The position numbers and the translations under genes were made by a program. The notes beneath the pieces were generated by a model. It worked only from the letters and a program-made list of their open reading frames with translations. It searched no databases and was not told where the DNA came from. DNA of 64,000 bases from JAGQOZ01 sp041399205 (lineage in GTDB: Bacteria; Planctomycetota; Planctomycetia; Pirellulales; Pirellulaceae), in assembly GCA_041399205.1 (NCBI GenBank), contig JAWKTK010000006.1, forward strand, positions 124,001-188,000, in the 5' to 3' direction. Every line of letters begins with the position of its first letter. Within the stretch, counting starts at the first letter, position 1. This document shows positions 35,971 to 44,991 of this stretch, one piece after another.

Positions 35971-37941
35971 CTAGATGGAAAGTCCACCCACACTGGCCAA
36001 TTGTCCCGCAATGAAACTGCTGGTGGTTTGTAGTTCCCCTACCGCAGATTCCAATGCAGTAAATTGCCGCAACAGTTTTTCGCGACTGGTTTCAAACCGT
36101 GCGTTCAGGCGGTCAATGGACTGTTGAATACTCTCGATTTCGCCGTCAAAGGCGTCGTTCACCGTCTTGATGTCACCATCCACGGCGTCCAGCATATCGT
36201 TCAGGATCTTGTCCAGCGAAGACGCCAAACCTTCGGTCATCGAAATGGTTGCATCGGGACCATCTTCGTCCAGTTGATCGGCGGTCATGTTGATACGAAC
36301 TTGAATATCGGCCGTGTTTTCGTTGTCTCGTTCACCGATCAGCAGGTTGCCTCGAGACCGAGCTTCTTCGCGTTCGCCATTGACCAAAAAATATCCGACC
36401 ACATCCTGACCGTTTGCGGCTTGCCCATCGGTAAAGCCGATGGCCGCAGATCCAGATCCTTCGACTTTGACTTGCGAAGATTTGCCTTGTAACGTCGATG
36501 CCAAGACAAGCGAATTACCTTCAATACTGACCGACATTCCGTCCAGATCGTCGTGTGCATTGACCTTGGCCTGAAAGGCCGCCGCAAAGGTCGCTCGATC
36601 AAACGCACCATGATCCAATTTTATCTCGACGGGGTCGCCATTGTTCAGCGAAAGCAAGACGGTGTCATTCGTGTCGTCAATGGAAAGCACAGGAAAGAGC
36701 TGACTGGACGTCATCGACGCAGCTTTCGCTGGCGACACCACTTCGACTTGTATTTCGCCAGGCTTGCTGCGTGCACTGCCCAAAACGAAATCGACTCCGG
36801 CCTTGTCAGATCGTCCATCAAAGGCGAACAAACGCATCACATCGTCAGTGGTAACGCCGTCGGCACCGTTCATCGCTTCATCGAATTTAGACGCACTAAA
36901 GCTGAGCTTACCGTCATTGCCCACGGTGATTCCCAAGGCCGACAAACGGTTCATGTCTTGGTTGACACCGGGAACGGTCGAAACGACAGCCGACCGAACC
37001 TCTTGTTGGATATCAATGGCCGAACGATTTCCTTGCAGCGGATTCGCCAGATCGGCTTCGACACTGTAACGAGTCTGTTCGTCGATAAAATCCATCAGAT
37101 CATTGTACGCCGTGACGAACTCTTCGACGGAAGCTCGCGCGTCTTCACGATCTTGCGACACGCCAATCTGAATTTCCTTGTCCGGGTCGGCGGAATTCAA
37201 ATTCAGGGTGACACCAGGAATAAGATCGTCAATCTTGTTGGTGTTACTTTCCACTTGGATCGCACCGGGGCCGGTTCCCAGTGTTACTTGCGCGGAACTG
37301 GCTTCCTGAATGGGATTATCAAAGTCCCACGTCGGCTGCGCTGCGCCACCACCGTCCAGATTGGCTGTCACCGAAATTTCTCCGGCGCTGCCCGTCTCCT
37401 TGGACGAAAGCAAGATGCGGTAACCTTGTGCGGAACCATCGTTGATAATCGATGCGGAGACATCGTCGCTGGTATCGTTGATGGCGCGAACCAGACCGCT
37501 GAGCGAATTATTCGTTTGATCGATTGTAATGGTGGCGGTGTTTCCGGTGGCCGTTTTGATCTCCAGCGTCCCGGTAGCGACTTCGGCATTTTGGTCCGCA
37601 AACCCTTGCGAAGCAACTTGATGTGCTCGAGCCAAACTGTTGACTTTCACCGTGTAGACACCATTGGAAGCCGTGCTACCTGCGGCGCCGGACAGCAGGG
37701 CTTCGTCACTGGTGGAAAATGACTTAGAGCGAAACGCGTTATTCGCTCGACTCGTAAGCCGCCCCAGTGCACCTCGAAGACTTAGCAGTTTGCCTTCCAA
37801 CCCGGCAAACGCCGTTTGCTTGGTGACAATTTGCTGCTTGCGGACTTCCAACCGTTCCATTTGATTGGATTGAATTTCCAGCAAGCCGTCGATGATCGAC
37901 GTGGTGTCGATCCCAGTGATAAGGCCGTCAATAGAAGGCAT
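35971..37941 (-). CDS. fliD: Flagellar filament cap protein FliD
   Basis: 656 residues, longer than the ~470 of enteric FliD, which suggests extra surface domains. The N-terminal D0/D1 block is clear: GLITGIDTTSIIDGLLEIQSNQMERLEVRKQQI. The C-terminal coiled coil SIQQSIDRLNARFETSREKLLRQFTALESAV ends with the usual helical tail. The FlgN/flagellin-hook-like IN motif region is present in the middle (GLVRAINDTSDDVSASIINDG). FliD caps the growing filament and catalyses flagellin insertion. Confidence 0.93.
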   Translation of the reverse strand: MPSIDGLITGIDTTSIIDGLLEIQSNQMERLEVRKQQIVTKQTAFAGLEGKLLSLRGALGRLTSRANNAFRSKSFSTSDEALLSGAAGSTASNGVYTVKVNSLARAHQVASQGFADQNAEVATGTLEIKTATGNTATITIDQTNNSLSGLVRAINDTSDDVSASIINDGSAQGYRILLSSKETGSAGEISVTANLDGGGAAQPTWDFDNPIQEASSAQVTLGTGPGAIQVESNTNKIDDLIPGVTLNLNSADPDKEIQIGVSQDREDARASVEEFVTAYNDLMDFIDEQTRYSVEADLANPLQGNRSAIDIQQEVRSAVVSTVPGVNQDMNRLSALGITVGNDGKLSFSASKFDEAMNGADGVTTDDVMRLFAFDGRSDKAGVDFVLGSARSKPGEIQVEVVSPAKAASMTSSQLFPVLSIDDTNDTVLLSLNNGDPVEIKLDHGAFDRATFAAAFQAKVNAHDDLDGMSVSIEGNSLVLASTLQGKSSQVKVEGSGSAAIGFTDGQAANGQDVVGYFLVNGEREEARSRGNLLIGERDNENTADIQVRINMTADQLDEDGPDATISMTEGLASSLDKILNDMLDAVDGDIKTVNDAFDGEIESIQQSIDRLNARFETSREKLLRQFTALESAVGELQTTSSFIAGQLASVGGLSI

Positions 37942-38054
37942 GATTCATTCTCGCAAATCTGTTTTCGGTGAAATTGGACGAAAACGCGCGATGACTGAAT
38001 TCGACGAAACGCGAACCATGCCAAACGAAATTTAGCCCCAGTCGAACGAAGACG

Positions 38055-39478
38055 CTATCCCAACAGTGACAGAACCAATTGTGACGACTGGTTCGCACTG
38101 GACAGGACCGACGTACCGGCCTGAACTAATACTTGTTGCTTGGTAAAGTTCGCAATTTCCGACGCAAAATCGGTATCTCGAATCACCGATTCCGCGTTCA
38201 CGGTATTCTCAGGGTAACTCGCAAATTATTGGCAGTGGATTGCAGTGCGTAAGACTGAAATGCACCTAGTTCTCCTCGAGTATTCGTGATGTCGTCAATC
38301 GCTGCGTCAATTACCTCCAACGCATGTTGTGCTTTCTCACCAGACGTCACGTCGACTTGTGACAATCGAGTGAACAAATTCCCTTCAATATCCAATCCTA
38401 ACGCTTCCGGGTTGACTCGATCAATTGCGACCGAAACCAGCTGGTATTGGTTTGGGCCAACCTGGAAATGAAGTCGATTATCGGCTACGGAAACATTGGC
38501 AATACTCGCCCCCGAAACCGTTTGTATGGCATTGGCACCGCTGTCAGCGGCAATGGACAACGTCAATCCGCGCACGTCTCCTTCACGCGCGATCATCACT
38601 TCGCCTCGTCCATCCGCATCGACACCGCCGATGGTACCTTCGATGTCGACGCCGACATCTTCTTGTCGAGTGGTTCCAAAACCGGTTGAGTCGGCCGCAT
38701 TCGCTTGGTTCGAATAGACGACCAATTCCGCCTTGGATCCAAACGCTTCGGTGTACAACCGCGTTTCCCCGCCGGCACCTTGATCATCCGCAATGACGCC
38801 GGTCTGGGATGTAAAATCGTTGATCCGAGCAATCACTTCGGACTGCGTCAAACCAGCGACCAGTTCAATATCGACACCGTTTATGTTTAGCACTTCGTCG
38901 GCAGCTAATGCCGCCGTTTGACCAGTAGTAGCCGTCACGTTGGCTCGTTCCGCTGGCGTCGTCACCGTAACATCGTAGTTGCCAATGACCGTATCTGTGG
39001 TCGCTCGAAGTACGTGAACATCACTGTTGGTGGAAATACCGGTAATACCTCCAGCGCCGTTTAATAGTTTCTTGGTTGCAAACTGCGTGTTTTCGGCAAT
39101 TCGATCGATGGTTTGAATCGCGTTCTCTAATTCCGCTTGGTTGGCCGCCATGGCGTCGTCGTCGTTCACGCCGCTATTGGCAGAATCAATCGCCAAGCTT
39201 CGAATTCGAACTAATAGACTACTGATTTCGCTTAAAGCGCCTTCAGCCGTCTGAATTAGTGAAATCCCCTTTTCTGCGTTATTGATTGCGGCTTCCAAAC
39301 CAGAAATCTGGGCGCGTTGTTTTTCGGATATCACCAATGTGGACGGACCATCAGCGCCGCGATTAACCTTCAAGCCAGTCGACAGTCTCTCTAAGCTACG
39401 AGAGAGCCCATCGTTGGCCCGCTGAAGGCTATGCTGCGCCCTCAATGATGGCACATTGTTGGCAATTACCAATCCCAT
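38055..39478 (-). CDS. fliC: Flagellin, with a single-base frameshift near the C-terminus
   Basis: N-terminal D0/D1 is textbook: VIANNVPSLRAQHSLQRANDGL, SLERLSTGLKVNRGADGPS, then AEGALSEISSLLVRIRSLAIDSANSG. The uninterrupted frame stops at 38198 after ANNLRVTL. Restoring one base near 38210 reads ENTVNAESVIRDTDFASEIANFTKQQVLVQAGTSVLS and then QSSQLVLSLLG, stopping at 38055-38057. Total length then is a multiple of three (474 residues). Without that ending the protein could neither polymerise nor bind FliS, so the shift is probably a base-calling error. The variable centre is a ~200-residue surface domain. Confidence 0.9.
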
Positions 39479-39655
39479 TGGCGAACTCCTTTCCTTGCCT
39501 CGCTCCGTCTAAGACTTCGTGTCTCTACCGATGCACTCCACGCTCGGACTTGGCAGACAAGCTCCTTCTCACTTATGTTGCGTCACAACACGCTACGGCA
39601 ATCCGCAAGTCATGTTGTTGTTAGCAGAACCGGACGGGCCGACCTGCGCTTGGAT

Positions 39656-39946
39656 CTATAGTTGGAAACCGCTGGCTACCAGGGCATCCGCCGTCTCCTC
39701 GGCACTCTGTAGCGTTTGGTATTCGCCATTATCAAATTGTTTGCGGACATCCGCAATGCGTTCGGAACGCACGTCGGGTTCGTTCCGGACATCCCTTAAT
39801 AAGTCGGTAATAAACTCGTCTATCTTGCGTGGAGTCGAACCGGACGAGTCAACTCGGGAATCTTCGTCGTCTGCCGCCGGCCGACGCGACGCGGACTGCG
39901 AACCCGAAAGCTGGTTCAAATACGTGTCTCGATTCTCTATTCGCAT
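39656..39946 (-). CDS. flgM: FlgM-like anti-sigma-28 factor
   Basis: 96 residues, polar and probably disordered in its N-terminal half. The C-terminal part, VRSERIADVRKQFDNGEYQTLQSAEETADALVASG, matches the FlgM pattern (ERVAxLRxAIxxGxYxVDxxxIAxxLL). FlgM holds FliA inactive until the hook is complete and is then exported. The start has an excellent GGAGGA 7-12 bases upstream. It lies directly upstream of flagellin and divergent from the TPR gene; FliA is at 49.9 kb. Confidence 0.75.
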   Translation of the reverse strand: MRIENRDTYLNQLSGSQSASRRPAADDEDSRVDSSGSTPRKIDEFITDLLRDVRNEPDVRSERIADVRKQFDNGEYQTLQSAEETADALVASGFQL

Positions 39947-40085
39947 GGTTCTTCCTCCTGTCTTCTATAGATCGAATGAATTCGCCAAAACTTGCTCTAA
40001 AAAACTCGAACTCAAGTCCCTTTGATCCCACTGTCGATCAGGTCGTTAGAGATTGTCCGACTGGGCGAACTTTAGGGGTCGAGTA

Positions 40086-42293
40086 GTGTCTGACGAAATC
40101 GAAGAAACCAACGCCGAATCTACCGCAATATCCAAGCCTGCGCGGAAGTTGCAGCTGGTCGCGCTGATCAAGCGTTTGGCCTTACCGATCGGCTGTCTGG
40201 GATGGGCACTACTCCTTGGTCAATTCCTGATGCCGTATCTTCCCGGCGCTGATCCTCAGGAAACCGCACCGTCTGACGTAGAAACCGTATACGCCAACTT
40301 GCCGCCCATTGATGACACAGCGGTCGACAGTGAACAAGTGGTCATCGTGCCACCATCATCGGATAACCGCTATGAAACTGCGGAAAGCCGAGCTACCGAA
40401 GGTGACTACCAGGGTGCAATCACGTTTTATCAACAGATTATGGCCGACGAAAATTCGCCTAGCATCTTGTTGAAGATGGCTGCCTGCCATGAATACTTGG
40501 GCGCCGCGGACATTGCCAGCCGCCAGTATCAAGCCGCTTTGGACAAAACCAATAGTCTTCGAGTTGCCTATTTGGCGCGACTAGGCCTGGCACGGATTCT
40601 GCAACAGCAAGGGAAAAATCAAGCGGCTCGAACCTTGCTAAGCGGTCTCGCTTTAGAATCCGATTCGGTTTTTCCGAATACGAATCGAGCAAATTCGGCG
40701 GTGGCCGGCGAAGTCTTCCATCGTTTGGCACAAGGGCTGGTCGCCGAAAGCTTCTTTACCAACCCCAATTGGCTGGACGACCATTCGTGCATTTGGACTT
40801 CCGGAGATTGGGATCATATTAATGTCTGGGACATCCTCAATAACACCTCCGATCCCGCTCCGCTGCCCGCCGACATTCAAGAGGTTCGCCAACTGGCCAA
40901 GTTCGGTAATCGGCCGCGAGACGTCAGTCTGTCTGTCAACATCGATCGCATCAATGTGGCAGATGCAATCGAACTACTGGCGCAAACCGCTCAAATTCCC
41001 CTGAAATGGACGGAAGGCGCACGCGAAGTCAGCCAGCTGAAAGCGGTCCGCATCACCGTCGATGACCAAACCATGTCTTCCATCTTGGACTATTTAGTGT
41101 CGTCGTTGGGACTGACTTGGTACATCAACCAAAACAACGAGTTAGTCCTGTCCAAGTGGAGTCAGGTCGAAGCACAGGAACGGCAACGCCAGCTATTGCG
41201 GCTTGCCGAACGCCTGTTGCTCAACACGGTCACTCGAAGTCCAGAACACCCAGGAGCTCCAGCGTCTTTATTAGCATTAGGCGGTATTTCGTTCACACAA
41301 CGAGCATACCCGCAAGCGTCAAAATACTTTGAACAGGTACGAAACGAATTTCCGCTTTCCAGTGTCGTGGCTGCTGCCTATTTTGATTTAGGCAAAAGCG
41401 AAATGCTCCAGCAGCGGTACACCGAAGCCATTGAGTCGTTTGCCGAGGCCACCAACCACGGGCAAGGTCGCGATATAGAAGCCGCCGCATCCATCTACAT
41501 CGGCAGAATTTACTTGGATCAGGGCGAACCAACTCAAGCCACAAGGCCGCTGACGCGAGCCGTCCAGATCTGTCACGATCCTGAATTAATTACCAAAGCG
41601 GTCGACACTCTGGCTGCAGGCTATATTTTAGGTGGAAACCCGAACGCCGCGAACGCCGCTTTAATGGAGTTTCGCCAGCAATTGGATGATTCGGACCAGC
41701 GAGAAACGGCGGCATTCGTCGGCGCGTTCGGTCGGTTCGCAGCATCGGTCAACCAAGAACGGCGACAGCAATTCGGACGATCACTATTTGAAGCCGCCAA
41801 CCAAGTCGATCCCAGTGCCTTCCTAGGCCCGTTCGGCTACATCCTGTTAATGGACGCGCTCGATTCCATTGGTATCACGGGCAAGGTGATTGAATACAAC
41901 GAACTGGCACTACGGCAACCATTACCTCCAGAAACCGAATACCAACTCCAGTGGCGGTTGTCCAACACGTACCTAAAACAAAAACGAACAGATGACGCGT
42001 TGGTCGTACTAAACGCCTTGGGACAACAGCAAGAGCGTTGGTGGGCCAGAAGGTCACGACTACTTGTCGCCGGCATTCTGGTAGACCAACAACGATTCAG
42101 CGAAGCCACCGACGCGTGCTTGAAACTGCTACAAGACAGTGACACGGAAAACGAAAAAGTTCAGATCATGCGAATTCTGGGACAGATCTACGAAGCCAAG
42201 GCAGACCACCGCAACGCATCCTTGTGTTATGCCGGAATGCTACCGGGCGAATTAGTCGCCACCATGGCTTCGCTGCAAGACCAGCTAAAATAG
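40086..42293 (+). CDS. TPR-repeat membrane protein with secretin/TonB short N-terminal-like domain
   Basis: 735 residues from the GTG at 40086, which has AGGGG 8 bases upstream. A cytoplasmic N-terminus is followed by one membrane span (ALPIGCLGWALLLGQFLMPYL). The periplasmic part has TPR units at about 100-200 and again at about 395-720. Between them is an STN-like module: VSLSVNIDRINVADAIELLAQTAQIPLKW...LDYLVSSLGLTWYINQNNELVLS. STN modules occur in secretins and TonB receptors. First of three genes leading into the flagellar regulator and hook genes, so a role in flagellar assembly or envelope passage is plausible but unproven. Confidence 0.7.
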   Translation: MSDEIEETNAESTAISKPARKLQLVALIKRLALPIGCLGWALLLGQFLMPYLPGADPQETAPSDVETVYANLPPIDDTAVDSEQVVIVPPSSDNRYETAESRATEGDYQGAITFYQQIMADENSPSILLKMAACHEYLGAADIASRQYQAALDKTNSLRVAYLARLGLARILQQQGKNQAARTLLSGLALESDSVFPNTNRANSAVAGEVFHRLAQGLVAESFFTNPNWLDDHSCIWTSGDWDHINVWDILNNTSDPAPLPADIQEVRQLAKFGNRPRDVSLSVNIDRINVADAIELLAQTAQIPLKWTEGAREVSQLKAVRITVDDQTMSSILDYLVSSLGLTWYINQNNELVLSKWSQVEAQERQRQLLRLAERLLLNTVTRSPEHPGAPASLLALGGISFTQRAYPQASKYFEQVRNEFPLSSVVAAAYFDLGKSEMLQQRYTEAIESFAEATNHGQGRDIEAAASIYIGRIYLDQGEPTQATRPLTRAVQICHDPELITKAVDTLAAGYILGGNPNAANAALMEFRQQLDDSDQRETAAFVGAFGRFAASVNQERRQQFGRSLFEAANQVDPSAFLGPFGYILLMDALDSIGITGKVIEYNELALRQPLPPETEYQLQWRLSNTYLKQKRTDDALVVLNALGQQQERWWARRSRLLVAGILVDQQRFSEATDACLKLLQDSDTENEKVQIMRILGQIYEAKADHRNASLCYAGMLPGELVATMASLQDQLK

Positions 42294-42317
42294 ACACAAC
42301 CAACCAAGGGGCAAAAC

Positions 42318-43502
42318 ATGAAACAGCGATTGATACGGTACTTCGCAGGCATTGCTTGCTCAAGCGCGATGGTTGTCACGCTGGCCCTGGTTACAACGGC
42401 TAGCGGCCAATCAAATTCGGTCGCTGCGGATCGAACCGCCGAGCCTTTGCCTCCTGGCGAAATCACAATGGACAACGATCCGCCACCCGCACCGCCGTTT
42501 TCGATTTCTCAGCCGCCAACACGGTCATCTCTGACCATTCGCACGCAACGCTCCGCCGTGGAAGCAGCCTCGGAGCGCATGGGCATCTTGCAAAAGCGAC
42601 TGGACAGCCTTGACGAAGCGGAAGAGTTGGAGATCGAAAAACTGCAAGGTCGACTCCAGCTTCTTCGCCAAGTAATGAACCGCCAGCGCCGCGAGATGCA
42701 AGATGCTGCCAAACGAGAAGCCCTGCTGAAGCAGAAAAATGCTCAAGTCATGCTGGAACTTCAGGCAAGACAAAGGCTGCTCGACAGCACGGCGGAAGAG
42801 ACCGTTGTGGTACCCGTCTTCCCCAAAGACAAGAGCGAACCGCCGCCCGTGCCACCCAATTTTCCTCAGCCCGAATCCGATGCCGAAAAAATCGAAGCTC
42901 AATTGGTCGACACTGGTGATGACGCAAACACCGAAACGGACTCTTCCGCAACCGACCAGACCAGCGCGGAAGAAACAGCGCTTGCTCAAGACAATACCGA
43001 CTCGTCCGACGTGGAAACCATGCAAGTAGCCAAGCCGGAATCGGTGGTCGATTCGCAAATTCTGAATCAAGTTGCCGAGACCAGCGACGATCCCACCACC
43101 GTAGAACTGCCTGGTAATCCGGAAGGCGATACCGACGTACCGCCACCACAACCAATTACATCCGGCGCGGTCGATTCCATGTTGCTGGCAGACAACTTGT
43201 TTGGCGACGCAAAATACAAACTGGCGCTGGAAGTCTATCTGAAGATGGCCGCCACTCAACTTACCGACGACGAACGAACCTGGGTCACGTATCAGGTTGC
43301 CTGTTGCAGCGAACATCTCGGAGACCTGGACACCGCCGAAAAGAACTTTCGCACGGTAGTCAACAACAAAGAGGCCAAAAACCTGGCCGGCATGGCTCAA
43401 TGGCGTCTGGGCCTGATCGATCATCATAGAAAATTGCAAGTACATCTTTCTTCATTGGAAAACTTTTTGGACAGCGTCCGCGAGGAGTTTCCGCATGAAT
43501 AG
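42318..43502 (+). CDS. Exported coiled-coil and TPR-like protein, unknown function
   Basis: 394 residues with a signal peptide (IACSSAMVVTLALVTTASGQ). Residues ~75-155 form a coiled coil (LQKRLDSLDEAEELEIEKLQGRL), followed by an acidic, low-complexity stretch. The C-terminal ~110 residues (LADNLFGDAKYKLALEVYLKMAA to the end) look like two TPR units, similar to YbgF/CpoB-type endings. It starts 24 bases after the TPR gene, and its last 8 bases overlap the next gene, so the three form an operon with the sigma-54 activator. I recognise no specific family. Confidence 0.7.
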   Translation: MKQRLIRYFAGIACSSAMVVTLALVTTASGQSNSVAADRTAEPLPPGEITMDNDPPPAPPFSISQPPTRSSLTIRTQRSAVEAASERMGILQKRLDSLDEAEELEIEKLQGRLQLLRQVMNRQRREMQDAAKREALLKQKNAQVMLELQARQRLLDSTAEETVVVPVFPKDKSEPPPVPPNFPQPESDAEKIEAQLVDTGDDANTETDSSATDQTSAEETALAQDNTDSSDVETMQVAKPESVVDSQILNQVAETSDDPTTVELPGNPEGDTDVPPPQPITSGAVDSMLLADNLFGDAKYKLALEVYLKMAATQLTDDERTWVTYQVACCSEHLGDLDTAEKNFRTVVNNKEAKNLAGMAQWRLGLIDHHRKLQVHLSSLENFLDSVREEFPHE

Positions 43503-43899
43503 TCACGCTTCCCAGCTGGAACAAGCACTCACTGACAAGACCGTGGCACAAACCGCCTTGCATCAAGCAGCTCTACAGCTGGCACAGCAATTGACGCAAG
43601 CACTGGAATCGGGACAAGAATTCGAACTACTAACCAAACAACTCGACACAACCATGCAACAAGTCCGGTCATTGGAACCCGAATTGCAGCAATTACGAAC
43701 GGCATGGAACGTATCCAATTCGACAGCAGGCCCTGAACTTAAGCAAGCTGTCGAACAAGCCAAAACCGTTCTGCTGGCCTTGATGGACGCCATCGCGCAA
43801 TCAGAATCGCTAATGCAAAATGCCAAGAGCCGCATGATGCCGGAGCTGAGTCAAGAAGCTAGGTTCGCCAAAATGCGGCAAACCTACACTTCTCGGTAG
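43495..43899 (+). CDS. Small coiled-coil protein, unknown function
   Basis: 134 residues, cytoplasmic, nearly all helical with Gln/Leu heptads such as LHQAALQLAQQLTQALESGQEFELLTKQL. Its ATG overlaps the stop of the preceding gene by 8 bases, so it is translationally coupled. Its size and position just before flagellar regulation and fliK resemble FlgN/FliT-type chaperones, but no signature supports that. The sigma-54 activator starts 39 bp downstream. Confidence 0.65.
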   Translation: MNSHASQLEQALTDKTVAQTALHQAALQLAQQLTQALESGQEFELLTKQLDTTMQQVRSLEPELQQLRTAWNVSNSTAGPELKQAVEQAKTVLLALMDAIAQSESLMQNAKSRMMPELSQEARFAKMRQTYTSR

Positions 43900-43938
43900 C
43901 AGCCGACGGTTCGCTAGAAAAAACCACGGAGGGGGCAG

Positions 43939-44991
43939 ATGAACAAGAAGACTTTAGACGAGGTCTTAAATCGATTTGATTTAAGCCAGCTTCCCATTGC
44001 CAAATCACCGGCCATGCGGAAAGTCATTGACCAAGCAATTCGCTTTGCACAAAGTTCGGCAGTGATTCTCTTGACCGGAGAAAGCGGAACAGGCAAGGAA
44101 GTGCTGGCTCGGCTAATTCATCAATGTAGCCAGCGTTCTCAACAGCCTTACGTGCAAGTCAACGGAGCGGCACTTCCCGATGCTTTGTTCGAAAGTGAAT
44201 TGTTTGGCTATGAACGAGGTGCGTTTACGGGAGCACTGGAAACGCGAGTGGGGCGATTTGAATTCGCCGGCGAAGGAACCATCTTGCTGGATGAAATTGG
44301 CGAAGTCTCGTTGGCCTGTCAAGCCAGTCTGCTACGAGCGTTGGAGGAAGAGCAATTCGAACGACTCGGCAGCAACCGGCCGATTCGACTTCAAGCTCGG
44401 ATTATTGCTGCCACCAATCGAGACCTGCAGGAAGATGTCCAAGACGGTCGTTTTCGCGAAGACCTGTACTACCGACTGGATGTTTTGCAGATTCGCATCC
44501 CACCGCTCCGCGAACGCCCGGACGACATCCTGCCGCTGGCAGAATTCTTCATGCAAAAATTTGCCTTTGAAGCGTCGACAGAATTGACCGGCATTTCTGC
44601 AGAAGCCAAAGACCGTTTGTTGTCATACCACTGGCCAGGAAATGTTCGGCAACTACGGAATTGCATTCACCGCGCGTGCGTGCTGGCAGACGATCACCAG
44701 CTGTCCGCCGACGCGTTGGGGGAATTTCGTGACACCGACCAAGAGCGGCAAACTTCTGGTGACATTCCGATTACGGACATGCGCCTGGACGAAGCGGAAC
44801 GCTACCTGATTTTTGACAACCTGGAACGCTTCAATGGCAACAAAACCGCAGTCGCCAAACAGTTGGGCGTGAGCGCTCGGACGCTCAGCAACAAGATGAA
44901 ACGTTACCGCGAAGAAGGCCACCTCAGGCATTCACAGCGAAGCGATGCCTGCGGAAACAATCAAACCAGTGCCAGAACAACTTTCCGCTAG
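43939..44991 (+). CDS. Sigma-54-dependent activator without receiver domain (FlrC/FlbD-like)
   Basis: 350 residues. The AAA+ domain starts almost at the N-terminus: Walker A GESGTGKE (~55), the GAFTGA loop intact in YERGAFTGALETRVG, Walker B GTILLDEIGEVS, and sensor motifs ATNRDLQEDVQDGRFREDLYYRLDVLQI and RERPDDILPLAEFF. A Fis-type helix-turn-helix closes it (NKTAVAKQLGVSARTLSNKMKRY). There is no receiver or GAF domain, only ~25 leading residues. GGAGGGGG precedes the start. Flanked by fliK, flgD and flgE, it is probably the middle-class flagellar activator. The last 47 bases overlap the fliK start. Confidence 0.92.
   Translation: MNKKTLDEVLNRFDLSQLPIAKSPAMRKVIDQAIRFAQSSAVILLTGESGTGKEVLARLIHQCSQRSQQPYVQVNGAALPDALFESELFGYERGAFTGALETRVGRFEFAGEGTILLDEIGEVSLACQASLLRALEEEQFERLGSNRPIRLQARIIAATNRDLQEDVQDGRFREDLYYRLDVLQIRIPPLRERPDDILPLAEFFMQKFAFEASTELTGISAEAKDRLLSYHWPGNVRQLRNCIHRACVLADDHQLSADALGEFRDTDQERQTSGDIPITDMRLDEAERYLIFDNLERFNGNKTAVAKQLGVSARTLSNKMKRYREEGHLRHSQRSDACGNNQTSARTTFR

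Noticed and set aside
36553..37722. 389-residue plus-strand frame opposite fliD
   Set aside because: It is a shadow of the fliD coding strand; its translation has no domain logic, while fliD is clear on the minus strand.
42525..43445. 306-residue minus-strand frame opposite the exported TPR-like gene
   Set aside because: Low-complexity translation, opposite a gene with signal peptide, overlap coupling and coherent operon position.
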